DNA from: Halocaridina rubra
Taxonomy: Eukaryota > Arthropoda > Malacostraca > Decapoda > Atyidae
Direction of reading: 5' to 3'
Length of the DNA: 64,000 bases
Assembly (NCBI GenBank): GCA_037179515.1
Contig: JAXCGZ010015116.1
Span: 116,001 to 180,000, forward strand
The translations under genes were made by a program, and so were the position numbers. Positions 10,884 to 23,774 of the stretch are shown in pieces. The number at the start of each line of letters is the position of its first letter. Position 1 is the first letter of the stretch. The notes under the pieces were generated by a model that was given only the letters and a program-made list of their open reading frames with translations, did no database searches and was not told the origin of the DNA.

Positions 10884-11844
10884 TAATGGAGAAGAGTTAG
10901 TAGTGGAGTTCCACGGGGTTCAGTTTTAGGGCCACTTTTGTTCCTTGTATATGTAAATGACCTACCAGAGTCTGCAAATTCATTCATGAATATGTTTGCA
11001 GATGATGCAAAGATTGTGAAGAAAGTAGGAAACGAGAACAATGGTAGAGAACTTCAGGAAGATCTAAAGAGTCTGCATGAGTGGTCAGAAAAGAGGCTAA
11101 TTAAATTCAGTACTTCAAAATGTAAGGTAATGAGAATGGGTACAAGTGAAAGAAGGCCCAAGCATGACTACTCGGTGGCTAGAGTACAACTTCAAGAGAC
11201 AGAAAATGAGAGAGATCTAGGAGTAAACATACTAGCCGATTTGTCTCCAGAAATACATATAAATGGCATAGTAAGGGCAGCATATGCATTCTTATCATAT
11301 GTAAGGGTAGCCTTCAGGCACATGGACAATGAAATGTTCTGAAATATTTATGTAACCTATGTGAGGCCAAAACTCGAATATGCAGTCCCCTTTTGGAATC
11401 CGCACTTGAAAAAGCACATAGTATGTCACGAATCTGGTGACAGAAATATGTAATCTCAGTTATGATGAGAGGCTGAGGGAATTAGACTTACCATCACTCA
11501 AAGCTAGAAGATTGAGGAGGGAATATGGTGACAGTCTTTAAATTCTTTCATGGTTATGATAGCGTGGATAGGGATCGATATTTTGATATGGCTGGCTCTA
11601 GAACAAGAGGTCATAGTTTGAAGCTTCGTAAGAAAACTTCATAGCAGGATGTAAGGAAATACTTTTTCAGTGTAAGAGTAGTTGATAATTGGAATTAGCT
11701 AAGTTAGGAGGAAGTTAATGGTATCTCAATCCATAGTTTTAAGGACAGGTATGATAAGTATCACTAGTAGAATATGGAACCGATGAGGAGACGGGAATAT
11801 ACGAGCTTTGGGCTCGTTCCCGTAAACACAATTAGGTAATCACA
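10884..11844 (+). mobile_element. CR1L LINE copy C1 (5'-truncated)
   Basis: The copy enters the RT at the VSSGVPRGSVLGPLLF motif (~10890), includes the catalytic MFADDAKI box, and keeps one frame to a stop at 11340-11342. There a TGA replaces the Arg codon of the family motif EMFRNIYVTYVRP. A deletion around 11420 removes part of the KVQRHATKLVP segment. The 3'UTR with the hairpin and one AATTAGGTAATCAC tail unit ends at ~11844, directly joined to copy C2. It is the most decayed member of this four-copy group. Confidence 0.85.
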
Positions 11845-12585
11845 TGTACTTAGCAAATGCACAAACTCAATATCAGTGGCACTAAGTATCATATTTAAAA
11901 AGTCACTGGAGTAAGGGGAGATTTCAAGATGCTGGAAAGAAGCAAACGTGATAGCTATCTTCAAAAAGGGAAGGAGGGATACGGCTCTAAACTATAGACC
12001 AGTTTCCTTGAACAGCATAGTTTGCAAAGTTATGGAGAAACTACTAAGGAAATATATCTCTCTTCACTTGGAATTCTTCAACTTTTTGTCAGAGATACAA
12101 CATGGCTTCAGAGAAGGTTGATCAATAGTAACAAAATTATTAGAATTTTATGATGAGGTAACCCAAATCTTACAGGAAAGAGAGGGCTAGGCAGATTGGA
12201 TATTCATAGACTTCCAGAAAGCATTTGACACTGTCCCACACGGGAGACTTATTAGGAATCTGCAAGCAATAGCTAGAAAGTAGGAAACAAGAACATTGGC
12301 AGAGAACTTCAGGAAGATCTAAATAGTCTGCATGAGTGGTTAGAAAAGTGGCTAATGAAATTCAGTACTTCAAAATGTAAGGTAATGAGAATGGGTGCAA
12401 GTACGAAAAAGCCCAATCTTGAATACTAGGTGTCTGGAGTACAAATTCAAGAGACAGAAAATGAGAGAGATCTAGGAGTAAACATAATGGCAGATTGGTC
12501 TCCAGAAATACATATAAATGGCATAGAAAGGGCAGCATATGCTTTCTTATCAAATGTAAGAGTAGCCTTCAGGCACATGGACAAT
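11845..12585 (+). mobile_element. CR1L LINE copy C2, internally deleted, no tail
   Basis: It starts in the RT N-terminal part (family segment KKCANSISVALSIIF), passes NYRPVSL and the HGFRE motif, then has an internal deletion near 12279 that removes the palm, and continues from the NNGRELQEDL equivalent to HMDN. At 12585 the sequence switches to ORF1 of the next copy without any 3'UTR or tail. Stops are frequent. The absence of a tail means this junction arose by deletion, recombination or template jumping, not by simple insertion. Confidence 0.8.
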
Positions 12586-13338
12586 GAGAGAAAGGAGCTA
12601 GAAAAAAGAATAAAGAAGCTGGAAGGGGAAAAGAGTCCACTAGAATCTAGAATTTCTAAACAAGAAGATAAAATCAAACAGCTGAATTACAACCTAAAGG
12701 AATTAGATGTTAGTTCACTGCTCTCTTCTGAGGGTGACGAGATTGCTGCTTGGAATGTCCAGATTAAGGAAAACATTGAACAGTTCAGAAAAGAGTTCCA
12801 GGAGCTGAATATGGAAAATGATGCCATGAAAACTTCCTTTGCTGATGCACTAAAGGGGAATGTGGCAGTAAAAGAGGCTGTAAAGGTGGTGGCACTGGAA
12901 AACATACAAACAGTTGACTATAAAGAGACAGTAATCGAAAAAACGAAAGACGTTGTGATGGAAAGGGCAAAACCACTCATCAGACAGGCACTTGATAAGG
13001 AGAAGACAGTGGTAATCTCAGGCATAAGCGAACCCCAGGAGCCAACATGGCAGGGGAGACTTGAAGAAAATAAAGCTAGGGTTGTAGACCTGATAAGAAA
13101 GCTTGGAGTAGTTTGTGGTCCTGAGGATATTGTAAACATACACCAACTAGGTAAATATTCGAGGGAAGGAAAGCCGAGACCAACAAAAGTAACCTTTGAG
13201 AGAGGGGAAACATGTAGGGAAATAGTGTTGAGAAAAAAAAGTCTAAAAGACCTTCAAGAATTCAAAGAAGTGTTCATTAGACGATACAGAACACAGGAGG
13301 AGATGGGAAAGATCAAAAACTTGTTGCAAGAGGCATGA
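12430..13338 (+). pseudogene. Chimeric ORF: RT fragment fused to CR1L ORF1
   Basis: A 302-codon open frame joins ~50 residues of RT from copy C2 (QETENERDLGVNIMADWSPEI ... VRVAFRHMDN) in frame to ORF1 of copy C3 (KELEKRIKKLEGEKS...). The ORF1 part has a charged coiled coil, then the VVISGISEP and KVTFERGETCREIVLRKKS segments seen in the other ORF1 copies. It stops at a TGA (13336-13338) where the family has Arg, about 38 codons before the usual ORF1 end. The fusion is a by-product of the copy junction; expression is unknown. Confidence 0.8.
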
Positions 13339-16300
13339 AGGTTAAATGAGGAAAGAAATGAAGAAGAGAAGAAAAATTTTCATTTCAAAGTTCTCCCAGA
13401 CAAAGGGGAGATAAAGAAGATAATGACAGAAGATCAGGGGATGGGGCCTCATTAAGATTGTTATACACAAATGCTGATGGATTAGCTGGTAAGGCAGTAG
13501 AATTAAAAGATAGGATTCACAACAGTAAGGCAGATATAGTAGCAATTACAGAGACTAAGTTGAGTGAGGACATAACCAGTGCCACAGTTTTTCCTAAGGG
13601 CTTCAGAATACTAAGGTTTGAAAGATCAGAGAGGACTGGCGGAGGGATAGCACTGCTCATAAGTGAAAGGATTCAAGTTGAAGAAATAAACTTGGCTATA
13701 GAAAGTGAGTTCAAGGAATTTCTTGTTGCTCGCATAAATACTGGGTCAGAGAACATTATAATAACTGTTGTATATAACCCACCAAGGAACCAAAATAGGC
13801 TTGAAGTTTATGAGGAAAGTCATATAGGTACTATTGAAGTCATAAACTCAGTTGTTAACATGGTACGGGAAAAAAAATGTAGGATTTTGATTATGGGAGA
13901 CTTAAATCATAAAGAGATAGATTGGATAAATCTTGACCCACACAGTGGTGAGGACTCATTCGGGGCAAGATTCCTAGATTGCGTACAAGGGAATTTCCTA
14001 CACCAACATGTAATGGAACCAACAAGGGCCAGGGGTGGGGATGAGCCATCACTACTTGATCCAGTGTTCACAGATAATGTGTTGGATATTGAAAACATTG
14101 AGTATGAACCACCAATTGGAAAGAGTGACCACTGTGTGTTGTTGATGGAGTATATCATTGAAGATATTCTTCCTGAGAGTAGAGGCACTGAAGACATGAG
14201 GAGGAACTATCGGAAAGGAGATTACATCAAAATGAATGAGCTTTTTGCAGTTATTGACTGGAGAACCTTATTTTACAACAAATCTGTACAAGAAATGTAT
14301 GACATCTTTTGTGAGAAATATGGGATGATAGTAGATTGCTTCATACCTGTCACCAAAGTAGGTGTAATTCATGCCAGAGAGAAATGGTTCGATAATGGGT
14401 GTAAAAGAGTTAAGGAGTGGAGAGACAAATGCTGGAAAAGGCATAGGAGGAGAAAAAACATACATGCCTGGCAAACCTACAAAAGAGCAAGAAATGACTA
14501 CCTAAGTAAAAGGAGAGAGGCAGAGAGAGACTATGAGAGGGACATCACCAGGAAGGCTAAAGAAAATCTCAAGCTTTTCCACAGCTTTATCAGAGGAAAA
14601 CTGAAGGTAAAAGAACAGGTTTTAAGGCTAAAGAGAGCGGATGGAAGCATCACTGAGACGGATGAAGAGATCTGCAAAGAATTGAACAAGGAGCTTTAGT
14701 CAGTATTTACAGTAGAAAATATCCCACCCCCTCAGATTGCAGTGATAAAAGCTCAAGGGCCGGTATTAAAGAACATCAACCTTACAGCCACAGAGGTATG
14801 CAAAGCGCTGATGGATTTAGATGTTCATAAAGCTACAGGTCCTGATGACATATCCCCTCATGTGCTTAAAAAATGCGCAAACTCAATATCTTTGGCACTA
14901 AGTATCATATTTAAAAAGTCACTAGAGGCAGGGGAGATTCCAAGATGCTTGAAACAAGCAAATGTGATACCTATCTTCAAAAAGGGAAGGAGGGATACGG
15001 CTCTGAACTATAGACCAGTTTCCTTGACCAGCATAGTTTGCAAAGTTATGGAGAAACTATTATGGAAACATATCTCTCTTCACTTGGAATCCTTCAACTT
15101 TTTGTCAGTGAGGCAACATGGCTTCAGAGAAGGTAGATCAACAGTAACAAACTTATTAGAATTCTATGATGAGGTAAGCCGAATCTTACAGGAAAGAGAG
15201 GGCTGGGCAGATTGCATATTCCTAGACTTCCAGAAAGCGTTTGACACTGTTCCACATGGGAGACTTATTAGGAAGCTGCAATCAATGGCTAGAATAGGTG
15301 GAAATATTTTGGAATGGATAAAAACTTACTTAGAAGGAAGGGAACAGAGGGTTAGAGTAAGACACTCAGTGTCTAAATGGAGAAGAGTTAGTAGTGGAGT
15401 TCCACAGGGTTCAGTTTTAGGGCTACTTTTGTTCCTTGTATATGTAAATGACCTACCAGAGTCTGTAAATTCATTCATGAATATGTTTGCAGATGATGCA
15501 AAGATTGTGAAGAAAGTAAAAAACGAGAACAATGGTAGAGAACTTCAGGAGGATCTAAATAATCTGCATGAGTGGTCAGAAAAGTGGCTAATGAAATTCA
15601 ATACTTCAAAATGTAAGGTAATGAGAATGGGTACAAGTACAAGAAGGCCCAAGCTTGACTACTCGGTGGCTGGAGTACAACTTCAAGAGACAGAAAATGA
15701 GAGAGATCTAAGAGTAAACATACTGGCCGATTTGTCTCCAGAAATACATATAAATGGCATAGTAAGGGCAGCATATGCATTCTTATCAAATGTAAGGGTA
15801 GCCTTCAGGCACATGGACAAGGAAATGTTCAGAAATATTTACGTAACCTATGTGAGGCCAAAACTCGAATATGCAGCCCCCTTTTGGAATCCACACTTGA
15901 AAAAGCACATAGCTATGCTTGAAAAAGTTCAAAGACATGCCACGAAACTGGTGCCAGATATACGCAATCTCAGTTATGATGAGAGGCTGAGGGAATTAGA
16001 TTTACCATCACTCGAAGCTAGAAGAGTGAGGGGGGATATGGTGACAGTCTTTAAATTCCTTCATGGTTATGATAGAGTGGATAGGGATCGATATTTTGAT
16101 ATGGCTGGCTCTAGAACTAGAGGTCATAGTTTGAAGCTTCGTAAGAAAACTTCTTTGCAGGATGTAAGGAAATACTTTTTCAGTGTAAGAGTAGTTGATA
16201 ATTGGAATTGGCTAAGCGAGGAGGTAGTTAATGGTATCTCAATCCATAGTTTTAAGGACAGGTATGATAAGTATCACTAAGTATAAAATGGAACCGATGA

Positions 16301-16368
16301 GGAGACGGGAAGATACGAGGTTTGGGCTCTTTCCCGTAAACACAATTAGGTAATCACAATTAGGTAAT
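12586..16368 (+). mobile_element. CR1L LINE copy C3, nearly complete
   Basis: It lacks the 5'UTR and the first ~75 codons of ORF1 but otherwise runs through ORF1, ORF2, 3'UTR hairpin and two tail repeats. Only two nonsense changes are apparent (13336 in ORF1 and 14697 in ORF2), so it is among the least decayed copies. It is followed by a (CA)n run at 16369-16387 and the next copy in the same orientation. Confidence 0.9.
13428..16280 (+). pseudogene. CR1L ORF2: endonuclease plus reverse transcriptase
   Basis: ORF2 from the first family-conserved residues at 13458 to the stop at 16278-16280 is 940 codons. Residues ~1-235 are an EEP endonuclease (NADG, AITETK, IMGDLNHKEIDW near residue 145, GKSDHC near 221). 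RT follows with NYRPVSLTSIVCKVMEKLL (~516), QHGFREGRST, FLDFQKAFD, SSGVPQGSVLG and MFADDAKI (~676), then a C-terminal domain ending SFKDRYDKYH. Codon 414 is a TAG (14697-14699) where relatives have Gln. There is no AUG before the endonuclease; the frame is open back to about 13428 and overlaps the ORF1 end. Motifs and the repeat-type tail favour the CR1/L2 group. Confidence 0.9.
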
Positions 16369-16387
16369 CCACACACACACACACACA
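16369..16387. repeat. (CA)n microsatellite between CR1L copies
   Basis: A short CA run follows the second tail repeat of copy C3 and abuts the truncated 5' end of copy C4. The same arrangement recurs at most junctions of the 32-51 kb array. Confidence 0.9.
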
Positions 16388-16389
16388 TA

Positions 16390-17719
<1,330 letters not shown>

Positions 17720-17729
17720 GCAAATAATA

Positions 17730-19163
17730 TCACAAATCAAACTTAACTGGTGGTTTTACAACATGTCCCTTTCGGGTAACACACCTTGGATGAGTCTGTA
17801 ATCTCTTTAACAGCTCTTTCTGGAATATAATTTTTACATGGTAAAATAGCATTATTAACCACTTGTTTAGAGTTTGTGCTCTCTTCAGTAGTGTCAGACA
17901 GGGAATTAGATATGTCTATATTATGTAATCTTTGCACTGATCTGCAAATACTACCTCTTACAATTTTCAAATTTACACTGCGACATATACCATCTTTGCC
18001 CTAAAAAAACTTTTACTACAACACCTAGAGGCCAGGACATACGAGGCACTTGATCCTCTTCAACCAATGCAACAGAACCTATCTTCAGTTCACAGTTTGA
18101 TACAAACCCCTTAACAACTGGTGGGAGGTTTTTAAGATAATCATTACTCCAAACTTCCCAAAATTTTTCGAGCTGTTGCTGACTCACACTTTCTCTAGCA
18201 CTCAAATCATCAGCAGAAATATTACAAGGAGGGTTATTTTTAACTTCTAGTTGAAATCCAGTAGGGCGCCCAATAAGAAAGTGTGAGGGAGTCAAAGGGT
18301 TAGATATATTATGTTCATCCCCTAGAAAGGTCAAAGGTCTAGAGTTAGCACATGCTTCAACTTCATGAATGGTGGTTTTAGTTCACACCTTGATAAGAAT
18401 CTACCACCAAGTGTTTTCCTAAGAGAAGACTTGACAGATCTGATTAACCGCTCCCACCAGCCTCCCCACCATGGAGAACGAGGAACAATAAAATTCCACT
18501 TGGGAGGCAAGTGACCAAAATGCTGCTGTATCTGATGGGCAGCAGCAATGAAGGTTTTGGCATTATCTGAATAAAATACAGCAGGAAGACAACGTCTGGA
18601 AGTGAACTATGAATAGCAAGAAGACAGTCAGTCACATTCAGAGACTCAGTTAGTTCCAAGTGTACAGATCTGACAACCGCACAAGTAAATAGCAAAATAT
18701 AAAACTTGGTGGAAGGCAAATCAGCAACAAAACAATCAAGTCCAGTTACTGTGAAAGGGGGAGCAGACCTAACCCTTAAACCTAGAAGTGGGGCTACAGG
18801 CTGATTACAGGGTTTTGGATCTTGTCTTCGACAAGGTACACACATTTTACAGACAGTTTTAGCTAATTGCCTAAGCCCAATGATCCAAAAGGTATTTTTT
18901 AAAGAAGAAACTAGAGTGACAACACCAGTATGCTTGAGGAGGAAATGCTGAAACCAAAATAAGAGCTTAGCCACATGACCAGATGGAATTATGAAAGGAT
19001 GCTTACTCTCATAACTTAGATCAGAAAATTCTAAATGTCCTCGTATTCTAAGAAAACCATTATCATCTAAAAAGTGGTCCAATCTACTCAAAGATGATCC
19101 CTTGGGAAGGGGCTTACCAAGTCTCATGGCACCAACTTCACTAGAATATGCTTCTTGCAGCAT
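17730..19163 (-). pseudogene. BEL/Pao integrase and C-terminal DUF5641-like domain
   Basis: The N-terminal part has the zinc-binding HHCC region (HPFIIPSGHVAKLLFWF, HxxxxHTG, CKMCVPCRR) and PPFTVTGLDCF with the first catalytic Asp of the integrase core. The core then shifts frame near 18590; the next segment with the NAKTF and GGWWERL-like motifs is visible only in another frame. From 18334 the domain LTPSHFLIGRPT ... LEKFWEVWSNDYLKNL ... GSVALVEEDQVPRMSWPLGVV matches the DUF5641 domain typical of BEL. After another frameshift near 17960 the frame ends in VVKPPVKFDL and a TGA at 17730-17732, the characteristic BEL polyprotein end. Confidence 0.9.
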
Positions 19164-19166
19164 ACA

Positions 19167-19923
19167 CTAGAGCAGTTTCAACTTTTCCATGGCTAACTCA
19201 ACAACAGTCAAAACACCAGACAGTTGCACCTGATTAAGCCTACTATTATGACAAAATCTAAGTATCCAACTAATAATTCTACAAATCTTAGAAAATGAAC
19301 TCCATTTTTCAAATTCAGTTAACTTGAGTGATGGGCTCAAAGCAACACAACTGAGACCATTTTCTTCCTGGGAATAATCTACACTTTGGATTGGGTAAGA
19401 TTTATTGTTAGGAAAACACGTAGAAGACCAAGAGAACCAATTTGGACCATGTAACCAATCCTCAGAAGAAACCATCTGTTCAGCATACACCCCCCTAGAA
19501 AGCATATCAGCAGGATTGTCTTTTCCAGGACAATGGTGCCAATGACTAGGAGAAGTTAAAGACTGAATTTCTACTAAATCTGGAAGAAGGGGAGGGCCAG
19601 ATTCAAGACTGTCATTTAGTGACACACCATTGTAGCTTGCTGCAGAGGCATCAAACACAGGTCTAACTTTGGTAGACACACTACTCTCTCGAACAAATGG
19701 ACAGTGTGGCATGTAATATGTAGGATAAGAACTAACAAGTTCAAAAGAGGACACCTCCTCAATAATTCCTTCTTTTCAAAAAAAAAAAAAAATCATGATA
19801 CCGTTGCTTTAAGTCAGGATCTCTCATCAAGCTACGATTAAGACACTCCAATCCTTTTCTTGCAAGACCCTCATTATTTTTAAGACAATTCCTTGCAACA
19901 TCTGACTTCCAAGGCAAAGACAC
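19167..19923 (-). pseudogene. BEL/Pao reverse transcriptase start fused to RNase H end
   Basis: Right after the protease stop the frame reads VSLPWKSDVARNCLKNNEGL and LMRDPDLKQRYHD, the usual BEL RT entry. It crosses an A-run (19779-19793) whose length shifts the frame, and continues YYMPHCPFVRES ... KVRPVFDASAASYNGVSLND. At ~19575 it jumps directly to HWHHCPGKDNPADMLSRG, which belongs to the end of RNase H. The whole RT palm with its YVDD-type box and most of RNase H are therefore deleted. The C-terminal part continues as the usual linker to integrase. Confidence 0.88.
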
Positions 19924-20825
19924 TTAATTCCTACCAACAATAAAATTCACAGGTCTCTCGAAATTTTTCATTACAGTAGAAGAAGAATTAACATCCACAA
20001 CCAGCTCATCAGCACTAATTTCCACAGATTCGAGAGTCCAAAAGTTTTGTAATTCAAAGTCAGAAATTCTTCCAAGACATAACATTTGAGAAGCAATAAA
20101 ATTCTCACGAGAGGGGACAATCCAACACCCAGAAAACACCCATCCAAACACAGACTCCTGAGCTACTATGCCATCCTCCTGATGAACCTTATGAGGAAAA
20201 ATGTATTTCCAAAGAGCATCAAGTCCAATCAGAATATCAACTTTAATTTGACGATCAGTCTCATAATTATCAGCAAGATGAAATGAGGAAAAAGACTTAA
20301 GCATTTCTTTAGGAACACAGGGTCTTATTAATGGAGCACATATTGTTGGAATTTCAACTGTTACTAGTGAGTGATCAACACCTTTACAATCTAACAATTT
20401 TACATTATTCAAATTACAATAATTACTTTTGGCAGACTTGCCACCACCAAATGCAGTATAAGACATATGTTGGGAAGAAATCCATTTTGGTTTAATTTTT
20501 CTAACAAGATCACTGGAAATATAGGATCTATCAGATCCAGAGTCAAAGAGCAAGGTAGCTCCAGAATTTAAACCATTTTCACCATACCCATTAACCTTAG
20601 CAGTTTGCAAAACAGTACATGTTTGGTCTAAACGATTTGGAATACTTTGGGCTACACCCATATAATGTTCTGAAGAAAAATTATTTCTATTACCATAATT
20701 ATTTGCATAAGAAGCATCACTGGCATGAGAAACAGTACTCACATTAACCTTATTTGTGGAATGTGAAACATTACTAGGATTACCTGTAGAAATGGGAGTG
20801 TCATTTGATTCCAAACAACAAAGAA
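19924..20825 (-). pseudogene. BEL/Pao aspartic protease (DUF1758-like)
   Basis: The frame starts in the Asn- and Ser-rich linker after the gag zinc knuckle. It contains ATLLFDSGSDRSYIS, the retropepsin active site in its BEL form, then YTAFGGGKSAKS, VDILIGLDALWKYIF and VFGWVFSG, in the order expected for the BEL protease. A TAA at 19924-19926 interrupts the polyprotein just before RT. The upstream part was separated from gag by the CR1L insertion at 20826. Well preserved apart from that stop. Confidence 0.9.
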
Positions 20826-20920
20826 TATTGTGATTACCTAATTGTGATTACCTAATTGTGTTTACGGGAAAGAGCCCAAAGCTCGTATCTTCCCGTCTCC
20901 TCATCGGTTCCATTTTATAC

Positions 20921-23774
20921 TTAGTGATACTTATCATACCTGTCCTTAAAACTATGGATTGAGATACCATTAACTACCTCCTCGCTTAGCCAATTCCAAT
21001 TATCAACTACTCTTACACTGAAAAAGTATTCCCTTACATCCTGCAAAGAAGTTTTCTTACGAAGCTTCAAACTATGACCTCTAGTTCTAGAGCCAGCCAT
21101 ATCAAAATATCGATCCCTATCCACTCTATCATAACCATGAAGGAATTTAAAGACTGTCACCATATCCCCCCACACTCTTCTAGCTTCGAGTGATGGTAAG
21201 TCTATTTCCCTCAGCCTCTCATCATAACTGAGATTGCGTATATCTGGCACCAGTTTCGTGGCATGTCTTTGAACTTTTTCAAGCATAGCTATGTGCTTTT
21301 TCAAGTGCGGATTCCAAAAGGGGGCTGCATATTCGAGTTTTGGCTTCACATAGGTTACATAAATATTTCTGAACATTTCCTTGTCCATGTGCCTGAAGGC
21401 TACTCTTACATTTGATAAGAATGCATATGCTGCCCTTACTATGCCATTTATATGTATTTCTGGAGACAAATCGGCCAGTATGTTTACTCTTAGATCTCTC
21501 TCATTTTCTGTCTCTTGAAGTTGTACTCCAGCCACCGAGTAGTCAAGCTTGGGCCTTCTTGCACTTGTACCCATTCTCATTACCTTACATTTTGAAGTAT
21601 TGAATTTCATTAGCCACTTTTCTGACCACTCATGCAGATTATTTAGATCCTCCTGAAGTTCTCTACCATTGTTCTCGTTTTTTACTTTCTTCACAATCTT
21701 TGCATCATCTGCAAACATATTCATGAATGAATTTACAGACTCTGTTAGGTCATTTACATATACAAGGAAACAAAAATGGCCCTAAAACTGAACCCTGTGG
21801 AACCCAACTACTAACTCTTCTCCATTCAGACACTGAGTGTCTTACTCTAACCCTCTGTTCCCTTCCTTCTAAGTAAGTTTTTATCCATTCCAAAATATTT
21901 CCACCTATTCTAGCCATTGATTGCAGCTTCCTAATAAGTCTCCCATGTGGAACAGTGTCAAACGCTTTCTGGAAGTCTAGGAATATGCAAACTGCCCAGC
22001 CCTCTCTTTCCTGTAAGATTTGGCTTACCTCATCATAAAATTCTAATAAGATAGTTACTGTTGATCTACCTTCTCTGAAGCCATGTTGCCTCACTGACAA
22101 AAAGTTGAAGGATTCCAAGTGAAGAGAGATATGTTTCCATAGTAGTTTCTCCATAACTTTGCAAACTATGCTGGTCAAGGAAACTGGTCTATAGTTCAGA
22201 GCCGTATCCCTCCTTCCCTTTTTGAAGATAGGTATCACATTTGCTTGTTTCCAGCATCTTGGAATCTCCCCCGACTCCAGTGACTCCTTAAATATGATAC
22301 TTAGTGCCACTGATATTGTGTTTGCGCATTTTTTAAGCACATGAGGGGATATGTCATCAGGACCTGTAGCTTTATGAACATCTAAATCCATCAGCGCTTT
22401 GCATACCTCTGTGGCTGTAAGGTTGATGTTCTCTAATACCGGCCCTTGAGCTTTTATCACTGCAATCTGAGGGGGTGGGATATTTTCTACTGTAAATACT
22501 GACTGAAACTCCTTGTTCAATTCTTTGCAGATCTCTTCATCCGTCTCAGTGATGCTTCCATCCGCTCTCTTTAGCCTTAAAACCTGTTCTTTTACCTTCA
22601 GTTTTCCTCTGATAAAGCTGTGGAAAAGCTTGGGATTTTCTTTAGCCTTCCTGGTGATGTCCCTCTCATAGTCTCTCTCTGCCTCTCTCCTTTTACTTAG
22701 GTAGTCATTTCTTGCTCTTTTGTAGGTTTGCCAGGCATTTATGTTTTTTCTCCTCCTATACCTTTTCCAGTATTTGTCTCTCCACTCCTTAGCTCTTTTA
22801 CACCCATTAGCGAACCATTTCTCTCTGGCATGAATTACACCTACTTTGGTGACAGGTATGCAGCAATCTACTATCTTCCCATATTTCTCACAAAAGATGT
22901 CATACATTTCTTGTACAGATTTGTTGTAAAATAAGGTTCTCCAGTCAATAACTGCAAAAAGCTCATTCATTTTGATGCAATCTCCTTTCCGATAGTTCCT
23001 CCTCATGTCCTCAGTGCCTCTACTCTCAGGAAGAATATCTTCAATGATATACTCCATCAACAACACACAGTGGTCACTCTTTCCAATTGGTGGTTCATAC
23101 TCAATTTTTTCAATATCCAACACATTATCTGTGAACACTAGATCAAGTAGTGATGGCTCATCCCCACCCCTGGCCCTTGTTGGTTCCATTACATGTTTGT
23201 GTAGGAAATTCCCTTGTACGCAATATAGGAATCTTGCCCCGAATGAGTCCTCACCACTGTGTGGGTCAAGATTTATCCAATCTATCTCTTTATGATTAAA
23301 GTCTCCCATAATCAAAATCCTACATTTTTTATCCCGTGCCATGTTAACAACTGAGTTTATGACTTCTATAGTACCTATATGATTTTCCTCATAAACTTCA
23401 AGCCTATTTTGGTTCCTTGGTGGGTTGTATACAACAGTTATTACAATGCTCTCTGACCCAGTATTTATGCAAGCAACAAGAAATTCCTTGAACTCACTTT
23501 CTATAGCCAAGTTTATTTCTTCAACTTGAATCCTTTCACTTATGAGCAGTGCTATCCCTCCACCAGTCCTCTCAGATCTTTCAACCCTTAGTATTCTGAA
23601 GCTCTTAGGAAAAACTGTGACACTGTTTATGTCCTCACTTAACTTAGTCTCTGTAATTGCTACTATATCTGCCTTACTGTTGTGAATCCTATCTTTTAAT
23701 TCTACTGCCTTAGCAGCTAATCCATCAGCATTTGTGTATAACAATCTTAATGAGGCCCCATCCCCCGATCTTCT
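20921..23774 (-). pseudogene. CR1L ORF2 (inserted copy), one frameshift
   Basis: Endonuclease and RT open from 23744 to 21750 (LLYTNADGLAAKA ... GDFNHKEIDW ... GKSDHC ... NYRPVSL ... FLDFQKAFD ... VSSWVPQGSVLGP), then an extra A in the stretch at ~21765-21772 changes frame. The rest (NMFADDAKIVKK ... SFKDRYDKYH) is open from 21724 to 20921. Total length matches the 940-codon family ORF plus one base. The endonuclease GDFN and RT FADD residues are present. SGVPQG reads SWVPQG here. There is no in-frame AUG before the endonuclease, as in the other copies. Confidence 0.92.

Noticed and set aside
21412..23295. Plus-strand ORFs opposite the CR1L copy (for example 23005-23295)
   Set aside because: They recur opposite every CR1L copy on the antisense strand and are shadows of the endonuclease and RT frames.
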